This document shows, piece by piece, positions 54,088-61,920 of a stretch of 64,000 nt of DNA. The stretch is from Myroides oncorhynchi. GTDB lineage: Bacteria; Bacteroidota; Bacteroidia; Flavobacteriales; Flavobacteriaceae. A program made the position numbers and the translations under genes. The notes beneath the pieces are model-generated. The model did no database searches. It was not told the DNA's origin and worked only from the letters and a program-made list of their open reading frames with translations. The stretch is taken from the NCBI RefSeq assembly GCF_020905415.1, contig NZ_JAJJMP010000001.1, positions 4,041,501 through 4,105,500 of the forward strand. The letters run 5' to 3'. The first letter of the stretch is position 1, and every line of letters begins with the position of its first letter.

Positions 54088-55120
54088 GATCTATCGTTTT
54101 TAATGCTGTTATTAATTGGTTGTTTTCTTCTGGTGTACCTATTGAGATACGCAAAGTGTTCTCTACGACCTTACTTCTATTTCTCACAACGATTTGTCTA
54201 TCTATTAACTCTTGATACAACTGATCAGCCTTATCAAATTTGACTAAGAGACAATTAGCTTCTGAAGGATAAATAAACTGTGTCATCGAGAGTGTGCTTA
54301 ATTCTCTAATTAGCCTTTCTTTCTCGTTTAAAAGGATTATTATTCTCTCTTTAAAACCTAAAGTGTCACTTAGTAGTTCGATAGCTTGCTGTTGGTTACT
54401 AATGCTTAAGTTATAAGGAGACTTCACTTTATTAAAATAGTAAAGTACCTCCTCACTCATCCATGCCATACCGATGCGAAGTCCTGCCATTCCCCATCCC
54501 TTAGACAATGTCTGTAAGATAATCAGGTTACCATACTGAGACAGTTCTTCTAACCACGAAGCTTCTTTGCTAAAGTCTATATACGCTTCATCTATAATTA
54601 CTATTCCTTTAAACCTTTTGAGCAATGAAATTATCGTCTCTTTCTCAATCAAATTACCTGTAGGGTTATTAGGCGAACAGATAAACATCAATTTCACAGT
54701 AGGGTCTTCTAAATAAGGTTCTACTAATCCCTCTTCTATCTGAAACACCTTATCTAAAGGAAGTGTGATTAGTTTCACTGCATTAATATTAGCATAGACC
54801 TCATACATCCCATAAGTAGGGGTAAATACGATAGCTTTATCTTTATTGGGTTCACAGAATATTCGGTAAGCCAAATCAATCGCTTCATCACTTCCATTTC
54901 CTAAGAATAACTGCTCAGGAGCACCTCCTTTTATCTCGCTAATCACTTGCTTTAATTCACATTGATAAGGATCAGGATAGCGATTCACTGTACCATACGG
55001 ATTCTCGTTTGCATCTAAGAATATTCCCTTATCTCCTTTGTACTCATCTCGTGCGCTTATATAAGGGGATAAAACCTTAATATTCGGACGAACTAATTCA
55101 TTTATTTTATTATTACTCAT
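54080..55120 (-). CDS. hisC: Histidinol-phosphate aminotransferase
   Basis: PLP enzyme for step 7 that transfers the amino group of glutamate to imidazole acetol phosphate. Visible are [52 protein letters not shown], the PLP lysine in [16 protein letters not shown] and [13 protein letters not shown] with the substrate Arg. Length 346 aa. Eight-base overlaps with both hisB and hisD. Confidence 0.95.
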   Translation of the reverse strand: MSNNKINELVRPNIKVLSPYISARDEYKGDKGIFLDANENPYGTVNRYPDPYQCELKQVISEIKGGAPEQLFLGNGSDEAIDLAYRIFCEPNKDKAIVFTPTYGMYEVYANINAVKLITLPLDKVFQIEEGLVEPYLEDPTVKLMFICSPNNPTGNLIEKETIISLLKRFKGIVIIDEAYIDFSKEASWLEELSQYGNLIILQTLSKGWGMAGLRIGMAWMSEEVLYYFNKVKSPYNLSISNQQQAIELLSDTLGFKERIIILLNEKERLIRELSTLSMTQFIYPSEANCLLVKFDKADQLYQELIDRQIVVRNRSKVVENTLRISIGTPEENNQLITALKTIDRE

Positions 55121-56402
55121 TGCTCAACTTTTTAAGGCGGATACTCACAGCATTTTTGTGAGCGACTAACTCTTCTGCTTCTGCCATTACTTCTATTGTT
55201 TTACCAATGTTCTTTAGTCCTTGTTTCGTTAGCTTTTGAAAAGTAATCTTCTTTACAAAGCTGTCTACTGATACTCCACTATAGCTCTTTGCATAGCCAT
55301 TCGTAGGTAGTGTGTGATTAGTACCACTGGCATAGTCACCAGCACTCTCACAAGAATAAGCTCCTAAGAATACAGAACCTGCATTGATTACTAAGTCTAT
55401 ATACTTCTCAGCATTCTCTATATTTAAAATTAAGTGTTCAGGAGCATAAGCATTGCTAAAAACAATACATTCTTCTATAGTAGAGAACTCTATCATCAAG
55501 CTATTGTTCAGTGTCTGTTTTGCTAAGTCTTTACGAGGTAGTTCTTCTAGTTGTTTCTCCAATGCCTCAGCTACTTCACTTATCTTCTGTTTCGTTGTGG
55601 TCACAAATACTACTTGACTATCTGTTCCGTGCTCTGCCTGTGACAATAGATCTGCTGCTATATAATCTGCATCAGCCTCTTGATCTGCGATGACTAATAC
55701 TTCACTAGGCCCCGCTGGCATATCGATAGCTACGCCTTGTGTCTGTACTAACTCTTTAGCTTTAGTTACATACTGATTACCAGGTCCAAATATCTTATAG
55801 ACTTGAGGAACTGTTTCTGTACCATACGCCATAGCAGCTATTGCCTGAGCACCTCCTATCTTAAAGATAGTCTCTATCCCTAAGTATTGAGCCGCATAAA
55901 GAACTACTTCGTTTACTTTGCCTTGTTTATTACATGGTGTACACAATACTAATTCCTTACACCCCGCTAATTGAGCAGGAATAGTCAACATTAACAATGT
56001 GGAAAATAACGGAGCTGTACCACCTGGTATATAAAGTCCTACTTTCTCTATTCCTACACACTTTCTCCAGCAAGTCACTCCATCTGTAGTCTCTACTTTA
56101 TCTTCTGTAGATAATTGAGACTGGTGAAACTTTCTAATATTCGATGCTGCTATAGCTATGGCATCTTTGATATCCTGATTGACTAAAGTAGCGGCTTCTG
56201 CTATCTCCTGTCTACTTACTCTGAAGTCTGTTAACTGTACTCCATCAAATAATGAAGCATAATTCTGAATAGCCAGATTTCCTCTTTCTTTGACTTGTTT
56301 AAGTACTGTACTGATACTCTCATTTAGGCTTTCTGTCGTGATAATAGGACGCTTTGTTAACCCTATCCATTCTTCTCTTGCAGGTTTATATACTGTTATC
56401 AT
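55113..56402 (-). CDS. hisD: Histidinol dehydrogenase
   Basis: Zinc-dependent four-electron oxidation of histidinol to histidine with two NAD. Motifs: KVGLYIPGGTAPLFSTLLML, KIGGAQAIAAMAYGTETVPQV, FGPGNQYVTKAKE, DMPAGPSEVLVIAD, the zinc/catalytic segment LLSQAEHGTDSQ and NAYAPEHLIL. Length 429 aa. It starts 11 bases after hisG. Confidence 0.96.
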   Translation of the reverse strand: MITVYKPAREEWIGLTKRPIITTESLNESISTVLKQVKERGNLAIQNYASLFDGVQLTDFRVSRQEIAEAATLVNQDIKDAIAIAASNIRKFHQSQLSTEDKVETTDGVTCWRKCVGIEKVGLYIPGGTAPLFSTLLMLTIPAQLAGCKELVLCTPCNKQGKVNEVVLYAAQYLGIETIFKIGGAQAIAAMAYGTETVPQVYKIFGPGNQYVTKAKELVQTQGVAIDMPAGPSEVLVIADQEADADYIAADLLSQAEHGTDSQVVFVTTTKQKISEVAEALEKQLEELPRKDLAKQTLNNSLMIEFSTIEECIVFSNAYAPEHLILNIENAEKYIDLVINAGSVFLGAYSCESAGDYASGTNHTLPTNGYAKSYSGVSVDSFVKKITFQKLTKQGLKNIGKTIEVMAEAEELVAHKNAVSIRLKKLSNE

Positions 56403-56413
56403 AGCTTCTTGCT

Positions 56414-57271
56414 TTAGTAAATCATTTTTTCTATTGGAGCTACTAGAATTCCCTCAGCCCCTAAGGCTTTTAACTCGTCGATGATATCCCAGAATTGGTC
56501 TTCTTGGATAACAGAGTGTAGGCTACTCCAACCTTCATCTGCTAAGGGTAAGATAGTAGGACTTTTCATTCCTGGAAGTATAGATATGATTTGGTCAAGT
56601 TTATCATTAGGGGCATTTAGTAAGATATACTTACGTTCCTTAGCATTAAGTACAGATTTGATACGGAATAACAGCTTGTCTAATAAAGCTTGTTTCTTCT
56701 CCCCTAAAGCTTGATTGCTAATTAAGACTGCTTGGCTGTCTAGTACCTTCTCTACTTCTTTAAGTCCATTAGACATTAGTGTAGACCCACTACTCACAAT
56801 ATCACAAACTCCATTAGCAAGCCCTATGCTAGGTGCTATCTCTACACTTCCTGAAATAAACTCTATGGTAGCATTGATGCCCTGTTCTTTTAAGTATTTT
56901 TCTAAAACGAAAGGATATGAAGTAGCAATCTTTTTGCCTTCAAAGTAATTGATGTCTTGGTAATCAACTTCTTTAGAAACAGCTAAACTCAAACGACAGC
57001 TACCGAAACCTAAGTATTCTAGAATAGTAACAGGAAGGTTCGCTTCTAAGAATACATTCTCCCCTACAATACCGATGTCAGCAACTTGCTGCTCTACATA
57101 CTTAGTCACATCATCATCACGTAAGAACAGTACTTCAATAGGGAAGTTCTTACTTTCGGCAATCAGTTTACCTCCGCCATTAGGAAACTTGATACCACAT
57201 TCTTTTAATAATTCTAAGGATTTCTCACTAAGACGTCCGCTTTTTTGAATTGCAATTTTTAATTTACTCAT
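56414..57271 (-). CDS. hisG: ATP phosphoribosyltransferase (long form)
   Basis: First and committed step of histidine synthesis, from ATP and PRPP. It has LKIAIQKSGRLSEKSLELLKECG, the PRPP-binding segment EIAPSIGLANGVCDIVSSGSTL and a C-terminal regulatory domain of about 75 residues (KYILLNAPNDKLDQIISILPGMKSPTILPL), which makes this the HisG_L hexamer type, inhibited by histidine, needing no HisZ. Length 285 aa. First structural gene of the operon, behind an attenuator. Confidence 0.96.
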   Translation of the reverse strand: MSKLKIAIQKSGRLSEKSLELLKECGIKFPNGGGKLIAESKNFPIEVLFLRDDDVTKYVEQQVADIGIVGENVFLEANLPVTILEYLGFGSCRLSLAVSKEVDYQDINYFEGKKIATSYPFVLEKYLKEQGINATIEFISGSVEIAPSIGLANGVCDIVSSGSTLMSNGLKEVEKVLDSQAVLISNQALGEKKQALLDKLLFRIKSVLNAKERKYILLNAPNDKLDQIISILPGMKSPTILPLADEGWSSLHSVIQEDQFWDIIDELKALGAEGILVAPIEKMIY

Positions 57272-57290
57272 GATATTTTTTGATTAAAAT

Positions 57291-57303
57291 GTTTGAGTAA
57301 ATC
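57291..57303 (-). promoter_or_regulatory. 13-base segment complementary to the attenuator loop
   Basis: In the mRNA this reads GATTTACTCAAAC and is an exact complement of GTTTGAGTAAATC in the terminator loop and arm (57353-57365). It lies 19 bases before the hisG ATG. Pairing could be formed only after read-through. Role inferred, see findings. Confidence 0.5.
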
Positions 57304-57334
57304 GATAGGAAGTATCAAATAGCAATACGCTTAA

Positions 57335-57371
57335 AAACAAAAAATCCCGTCTGATTTACTCAAACGGGATA
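57335..57371 (-). terminator. his operon attenuator (terminator hairpin)
   Basis: On the minus strand ATCCCGT pairs with ACGGGAT around a 13-base loop and is followed by six Ts (TTTTTTG). It is 34 bases after the leader peptide stop and about 65 bases before hisG. Confidence 0.85.
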
Positions 57372-57404
57372 AATAGATATTTTGGATTCAAATACACCAT
57401 ATCA

Positions 57405-57464
57405 TTACCAGCTCGTAAGAGTGCAAGTAAAATGATGATGATGATGTAATTGACTTGGATACAT
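57405..57464 (-). CDS. hisL: Histidine leader peptide, 19 aa with five consecutive His
   Basis: Reads MYPSQLHHHHHFTCTLTSW and a TAA stop. Five CAT codons in a row, followed by a terminator and then a full his operon, is the classic layout of ribosome-mediated attenuation: low charged His-tRNA stalls the ribosome on the His run and lets transcription continue. A -7 box is about 25 bases upstream of the ATG. It is too short for standard gene callers. Confidence 0.9.
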   Translation of the reverse strand: MYPSQLHHHHHFTCTLTSW

Positions 57465-57488
57465 GTCTTTTTTGTTTATTTGATAGGT

Positions 57489-57496
57489 CAAATGTA
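57489..57496 (-). promoter_or_regulatory. Putative -7 box of the his operon
   Basis: Reads TACATTTG on the minus strand, which would start transcription near 57482, just before the leader peptide. No good -33 TTTG is seen. Confidence 0.5.
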
Positions 57497-57617
57497 TATA
57501 TAATTTTAATACACTTGGTTAATTATTTTTATCTATTTCTTATACTTTTCAAATATTCTTTATTTAAAACAGCATACAAACTCAATGACAGCATGACTTT
57601 TAGCTTAATAAAAACTA

Positions 57618-58841
57618 TCAATAAAAATTAGCCATTTTAGCCATTGTCAGATTAAAGTGAATATCTACTTCTTCCGCATTTTTGATTGTTAAAGGAAAAG
57701 GAACCATATGACTATACGGGAAAGGATAATCTAGAATATCTACACCAATAGGCACGTCTCTATAAGGTCCCTTTAGCATATTTAAAGCTTCTACAGCAGG
57801 AGCTACTTCATCCTCTTTAAGATTGACTGAGTAGATTTGGTTTTCTAATTCTTTTAAACGAACTTCTCGCTCCTCTTGATAGTGATTATACCTCAACATT
57901 GTCTTAAACCAACTCTCTCCTGGATGTAACTCACATGATTGATAATGATGAAGTCTTGACTCAGCTATAAACTTAGTAGTCAATAATTGGGCGAAGACCT
58001 TTTGCATCATAATAGTTGCTTTGCCATCCATAATATACTTCGATACTGGAAACATACGATCTATGGTCATCCCCCCACAGAAACATACTAATTTAGCTTT
58101 AGTTAATATCCCATTAGGGTTAGCCATCAATAGGATAATCGCCAAAAAAGAACCAATAGAATAACCAAACAAATCAATGTTAGCTGAAGGAGATACACAA
58201 GAAAATTTCCCTTCTCTCAACTGTTTATCCCACTGAACAAAGTCGTAATACGTCTGTAATCCTGACCAAAACATACGCTGTGGATTAGCTTCCATACGCG
58301 TACTCAATGCTGCATTTACATAGCTTGTATCAGAATTCTCTTGCCAGTGTTTAGCTCTTTGTTGTGCAACTTCGAACATTAGCTTACGGTCAGACCATTC
58401 TAATGGAGCTCTGTCCATATGAAAACTAATAGGAAAAAGCACAATGGCTTTTTTAGTACGTTTAGCGAGTTCATAAGCCCACGGCAAGTACTTATCCCAC
58501 TTCTTCTCATTAAGCCCATGAAACATAACTATAACATCTGTAGAAACCTCTTCAGTAAGTGTTTTCAATATTGTAACCTTAAACCTCTTATTTTCACTGA
58601 CACCATAATCTGAGATATCAAGCAAATGATCTGTATCTGTGGTCAATTTGCTATAAGTATCTTCAAAATCCTCATTATGTATATCACAATGCAATGTATC
58701 CGATCCACATAATACATTAGCTGCTTGTGTAGATTCAAAGTCATATTTAAACAGTTCAATACCTAACTCCTCACTTTTTAGATAATCACCTTCAGTATGG
58801 AATAAGTTCTTTAACTGTTCATGTAGTTGATAGTAATGCAT
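57618..58841 (-). CDS. Alpha/beta-hydrolase-like protein (possibly DUF6051)
   Basis: A 407-aa protein with no signal peptide. Hydrolase features are VIVMFHGLNEKKWDKYLPWAYELAKRTKKA (oxyanion-hole HGL), VLFPISFHMDR, and the nucleophile elbow DLFGYSIGSFLAIILL (G-Y-S-I-G), with later VDILDYPFPYSHMVPF that could supply the catalytic His. The family may be DUF6051, named from memory with moderate certainty. Single gene. Substrate unknown. Confidence 0.7.
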   Translation of the reverse strand: MHYYQLHEQLKNLFHTEGDYLKSEELGIELFKYDFESTQAANVLCGSDTLHCDIHNEDFEDTYSKLTTDTDHLLDISDYGVSENKRFKVTILKTLTEEVSTDVIVMFHGLNEKKWDKYLPWAYELAKRTKKAIVLFPISFHMDRAPLEWSDRKLMFEVAQQRAKHWQENSDTSYVNAALSTRMEANPQRMFWSGLQTYYDFVQWDKQLREGKFSCVSPSANIDLFGYSIGSFLAIILLMANPNGILTKAKLVCFCGGMTIDRMFPVSKYIMDGKATIMMQKVFAQLLTTKFIAESRLHHYQSCELHPGESWFKTMLRYNHYQEEREVRLKELENQIYSVNLKEDEVAPAVEALNMLKGPYRDVPIGVDILDYPFPYSHMVPFPLTIKNAEEVDIHFNLTMAKMANFY

Positions 58842-59079
58842 AATTGGCTAGTTAATAGGTTTATATAAAGATACTATGTATGCATAGTATTAACGCAAAA
58901 GCATTCAATATTATTACACAAAAAGTACTAGAAACAGACAACTATGTTTATTTACTGAAGTTATCTTGATTTTAGACCACCCTTCATTCTCCTACATTCA
59001 ATTTAGTTTCGTAAATTTGCCTCATATTCTAATATCTATTTCATTAGAAATCAGTGATCCTAACTCATAAGGATTAAAT
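58842..59079. other. Intergenic sequence with no recognised feature
   Basis: First part of a gap of about 900 bp that holds only gene fragments and hairpins, which are listed separately. I see no intact gene or RNA in this part. Confidence 0.5.
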
Positions 59080-59208
59080 CTATTTTACTCTATCCCACTC
59101 TAAAATCACTTTATTAATAGCTTCTGCTAAAGTTGTTACTATCTCCGTTTGTATGAATGTATACTGACAGCATCGTGTATCCATAGTGAGTCCATTAAAA
59201 TAAGCTTT
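59080..59208 (-). pseudogene. C-terminal fragment of an unknown protein
   Basis: An open stretch of 42 codons ending in a stop at 59080. It reads KAYFNGLTMDTRCCQ, then YTFIQTEIVTTLAEAINKVI, then LEWDRVK. It looks like a genuine helical protein end. It is cut off exactly within the perfect inverted repeat at 59181-59226, where the frame meets a stop. An ATG inside it could start a 34-aa peptide. Parent family not recognised. Confidence 0.4.
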
Positions 59209-59226
59209 TTAATGGACTCACTATGG
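59181..59226. repeat. Perfect 20-bp inverted repeat
   Basis: CCATAGTGAGTCCATTAAAA and its exact complement are separated by 6 bases. There is no T run, so it is not a normal terminator. One arm encodes part of the fragment at 59080-59208. Confidence 0.85.
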
Positions 59227-59321
59227 ACTCATCCAAACCAAGATCGCATAAAGATTGCCTTTTATATAGCTCTAATAATAAATTGTGGAAATTTCATATA
59301 AACTGACCTAGAAGATTGATC

Positions 59322-59355
59322 AAAAAAACTACTGAACACTAACGTTCAGTAGTTT
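59322..59355 (-). terminator. Terminator-like hairpin
   Basis: Stem AAACTACTGAAC/GTTCAGTAGTTT with a 6-base loop, followed on the minus strand by a T run. No intact gene is directly upstream, so it may be left from a lost gene or end long transcripts from 60.2 kb. Confidence 0.6.
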
Positions 59356-59512
59356 ACAAATACACATATTAAAAATATAATATTTTACTACACCCTTGTT
59401 GTTTTGAATCTAAGTTGCCATAAACTAATAAAGTTAAGATGATTTCAACGCTATAAAGCATTCTTTTTAAAAACATTACAGCTATTTTACATTAAAACAA
59501 CATAGTAATAGT

Positions 59513-59706
59513 AACTTTGAAAAAATCGTAAAAGTGATGACTAAGTACAAAGAGAATAAAGAGGTTATACAGGTAAAATCTGCATTGCTTACAGAATAAA
59601 AAAAGTTGAAAGACTAAAGAATGCAATTCAAGAAGGTTTGGATAGTGGTATTGTTAAAGATTTTGATCCAATAAAACACTTAGAGGCTTTAAGAAGTAAT
59701 AAGTAA
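59513..59706 (+). pseudogene. Decayed ParD-type antitoxin gene
   Basis: One frame gives FEKIVKVMTKYKENKEVIQ then VKSALLTE and a stop. After a frameshift at a run of seven As (about 59599-59605) the next frame gives VERLKNAIQEGLDSGIVKDF then DPIKHLEALRSNK and a stop. Together this follows the ParD pattern YFExFIxxx..RYKNxSEVIRxALxLLExxExKVxxLxxAIxEGxxSGxxxDFDPxxHLExLK. The N-terminal strand of the ribbon-helix-helix DNA-binding part is absent or full of stops, and no parE toxin gene follows. Confidence 0.7.
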
Positions 59707-59730
59707 AATAGAAACAGTTCTATTTTACTT
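59701..59730. terminator. Hairpin at the end of the parD relic
   Basis: AAGTAAAATAGAA and its complement TTCTATTTTACTT with a 4-base loop. The parD stop lies in the left arm, and the minus-strand unknown gene ends 13 bases away, so it may serve both. Confidence 0.55.
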
Positions 59731-59742
59731 ATTACTTTTCTT

Positions 59743-60210
59743 CTATTTATTATAAGACAAACCTGATATACTACTTGCACTCCTTGGGTCATACACAGAC
59801 CATAAAGTTCCCCATTCATAAATATCATTCCATCGTGGATAGGGGTCTTTACTTTTATTTCCTTTCTCTCCTGATAACTTGCGCATAAACGCATTGTTGC
59901 GTTCGAACACTTTCATCTCGCTCTTTTCTGTCCAATCATCCCAAGATGTAGTATCAGTTGGTTCCCAAGTACCTAAATACATACTCTCAAGGGAATCACC
60001 AAAAAAACATAGGTTAAAATACACATGGTACCCTTCCCAAACAAAATGATTAAACCCATACCAGAAATAACCTGTCTTTACATCTCTAAAACTAGAAAAA
60101 TTAGCTTTATAAAAAGCTGTTTCTTTAAGCTCATCTAACTTCATCCCTTTGTGAATAGTACAATTCAATTCATCTAAAAACACACTTCCTGTAGTCTGAT
60201 CTAATTTCAT
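59743..60210 (-). CDS. Hypothetical protein, 155 aa
   Basis: Opens MKLDQTTGSVFLDELNCTIHKGMKLDELK, then TGYFWYGFNHFVWEGYHVYFNLCFFGDSLESM (aromatic-rich), and ends ASSISGLSYNK. No signal peptide or membrane helix. The frame continues upstream into the inverted-repeat element at 60226, where only a TTG start is available, so the native 5' end may have been replaced. Two stretches (DKSEMK.., GNKSKDPYPRWNDIYEWG) look globular. Family not recognised. Confidence 0.55.
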   Translation of the reverse strand: MKLDQTTGSVFLDELNCTIHKGMKLDELKETAFYKANFSSFRDVKTGYFWYGFNHFVWEGYHVYFNLCFFGDSLESMYLGTWEPTDTTSWDDWTEKSEMKVFERNNAFMRKLSGEKGNKSKDPYPRWNDIYEWGTLWSVYDPRSASSISGLSYNK

Positions 60211-60225
60211 TCTTTTCGCGTTTAC

Positions 60226-60388
60226 TTTAAACCCAAAATCAGCATTAGCCAAATACTACAAAGAAATACTACTTCATACCTCTTTCACTTCTTCTAAAAC
60301 CATACTATTGTATGCTTTTTTCATAAGTTTAGAGTTATCTTGTATAATTACTTTTCGTTTATATCTCTATCGCTGATTCTGAGTTAAA
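60226..60388 (+). mobile_element. Inverted-repeat-ended intergenic element (MITE-like), copy B, 163 bp
   Basis: Aligns along its length with 38422-38583 in the same orientation. Left end is TTTAAACCCAAAATCAGC; complement of the right end is TTTAACTCAGAATCAGCG. The central palindrome is kept with different bases (CATACTATTGTATG), as expected if the RNA or DNA hairpin matters. It touches the terminator of the aminopeptidase gene on one side and the unknown gene on the other. Confidence 0.7.
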
Positions 60389-60424
60389 AAGAGCCAATAA
60401 GTTCTAATAACTTATTGGCTCTTT
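60388..60424. terminator. Terminator of the aminopeptidase gene
   Basis: Perfect 16-bp stem AAAGAGCCAATAAGTT with its complement and a 5-base loop, flanked by A and T runs. Confidence 0.85.
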
Positions 60425-60445
60425 ATTAAATAAAAAAATAGCTTC

Positions 60446-61837
60446 TTAGTATTTTGCCTTATAGTCTTCTATTTCAGCAACTGTTCTTATTAATTCAGGT
60501 CCTAAATATTGGTAACCATCTTCTTTAATCAAGAAGTTGTCTTCTATACGAATACCACCAAAATGAGCGAACTGTTTCACTTTATCATAGTTAATAAACT
60601 CCGCATACTTCTTCTCTGCATCCCACATCTCGATTAACTCAGGGATAAAGTAAATACCTGGCTCTACTGTTAGAACATGTCCTGCTTTTAACTCTTTACC
60701 TAATCGCAATGATTTAATACCAAACTGCTTGGTATCCTTAGGATCATCTAATGTATATCCTACATACTGTTCTCCTAAATCTTCCATATCGTGTACATCA
60801 AGTCCCATCATGTGTCCTAATCCACACTGAAAGAACATCGTATGTGCGTGATTAGCTACTGCATCCCGTGCATTCCCTTTCATAAATCCTAAGTCAATTA
60901 ATCCTTCTGCTAATATCTCACAGGCTTTTAAGTGTACATTTTTATACTTCACACCTGCTTTAAGTTCTGCTTTAGCTCCTTCAAAAGAGTTTAATACTAC
61001 GTTATACAAATCTCTTTGCTCTGGAGTGAAAGTCTTATCTACAGGATAAGTACGCGTCAAATCAGATGCATATCCCATCGCTGTCTCACATCCCGAATCA
61101 TTTAGTAATAACCTTCCTGATTCTAGAGTATTCATCTTATAGTGATTATGTAAGATACCCCCATTTACCGTCACAATAGAATTATAGGCTAACTCACAGT
61201 TATGACTTCCTGCCACATTCTGAATAGCACTCACTATTTCATACTCCTTCACGCCGGGCTTAGCCATACGCATCGCTAGCAAGTGCATTTCATTTGACAC
61301 TTTTAAAGCGTCCTCTATCTGCACGATTTCTTGAGCTTCTTTAATTTCACGTTGCGCTACGATAGCTTGTATCATTGGCACTGATGGTTTAAAGTCAGCA
61401 ATAGAAATATGTAATAATTCACTTAGTAAAATCTTGTTGAATGATTGGTAAGGCGGTAGGTAGTGAATATTTCTCTTCACACTCATTGCTGTAGCCAAAT
61501 AAATAGCTAAATCAGCATACGATCTTGTTTCTACTACACCTGCTTTCTCACATTTCGCTTTTAAAGTCTCTTGGCGCCCCATCCATACAATAGCATCCAT
61601 AGACATCTCATCACCAAACACAATCGTCTTGTTCTCATCCAAGTCAATAATTGCAGCTAAGTGAGGCTCTTGAATACCGAAGTAGTATAAGAATGTACTA
61701 TCTTGTCTAAAATGTGAAGTGTTATCCGCAAAGTTTATTGGATTCTCTATATTTCCAAAGAATAATAGTATCCCCTTTGCTTGTATATTTTTTTGAAGAG
61801 ATTCTCTTCTTCTCTTATAAGTTTCTGTACTAAACAT
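60446..61837 (-). CDS. Xaa-Pro aminopeptidase (aminopeptidase P family)
   Basis: A metalloprotease of the pita-bread fold that releases the N-terminal residue before proline. It has an N-terminal AMP_N domain (about 1-135) and the catalytic domain with the dinuclear metal ligands: Asp in LNDSGCETAMGYASDLTRTYPV, His in FQCGLGHMMGLDVHD, Glu in VLTVEPGIYF and the final Glu in GIRIEDNFLI. Length 463 aa. Single gene, no signal peptide, so cytosolic. Confidence 0.92.
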   Translation of the reverse strand: MFSTETYKRRRESLQKNIQAKGILLFFGNIENPINFADNTSHFRQDSTFLYYFGIQEPHLAAIIDLDENKTIVFGDEMSMDAIVWMGRQETLKAKCEKAGVVETRSYADLAIYLATAMSVKRNIHYLPPYQSFNKILLSELLHISIADFKPSVPMIQAIVAQREIKEAQEIVQIEDALKVSNEMHLLAMRMAKPGVKEYEIVSAIQNVAGSHNCELAYNSIVTVNGGILHNHYKMNTLESGRLLLNDSGCETAMGYASDLTRTYPVDKTFTPEQRDLYNVVLNSFEGAKAELKAGVKYKNVHLKACEILAEGLIDLGFMKGNARDAVANHAHTMFFQCGLGHMMGLDVHDMEDLGEQYVGYTLDDPKDTKQFGIKSLRLGKELKAGHVLTVEPGIYFIPELIEMWDAEKKYAEFINYDKVKQFAHFGGIRIEDNFLIKEDGYQYLGPELIRTVAEIEDYKAKY

Positions 61838-61920
61838 GGCTTTGTTGTTTGATCATCACAAGATAACAACTTTGTCTAATATATTTTCATTATTTATTTA
61901 ATATTTGCTTCTCTACTAAC

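Noticed and set aside
57431..57446. ATGATG repeat as a vector His-tag artefact
   Set aside because: It sits in a native leader with a stop codon, a terminator and the his operon behind it, so the His run has a biological reason.
59628..59894. Minus-strand open frame of 88 codons
   Set aside because: It overlaps the end of the 155-aa gene in another frame and crosses the parD relic; its sequence looks non-coding.
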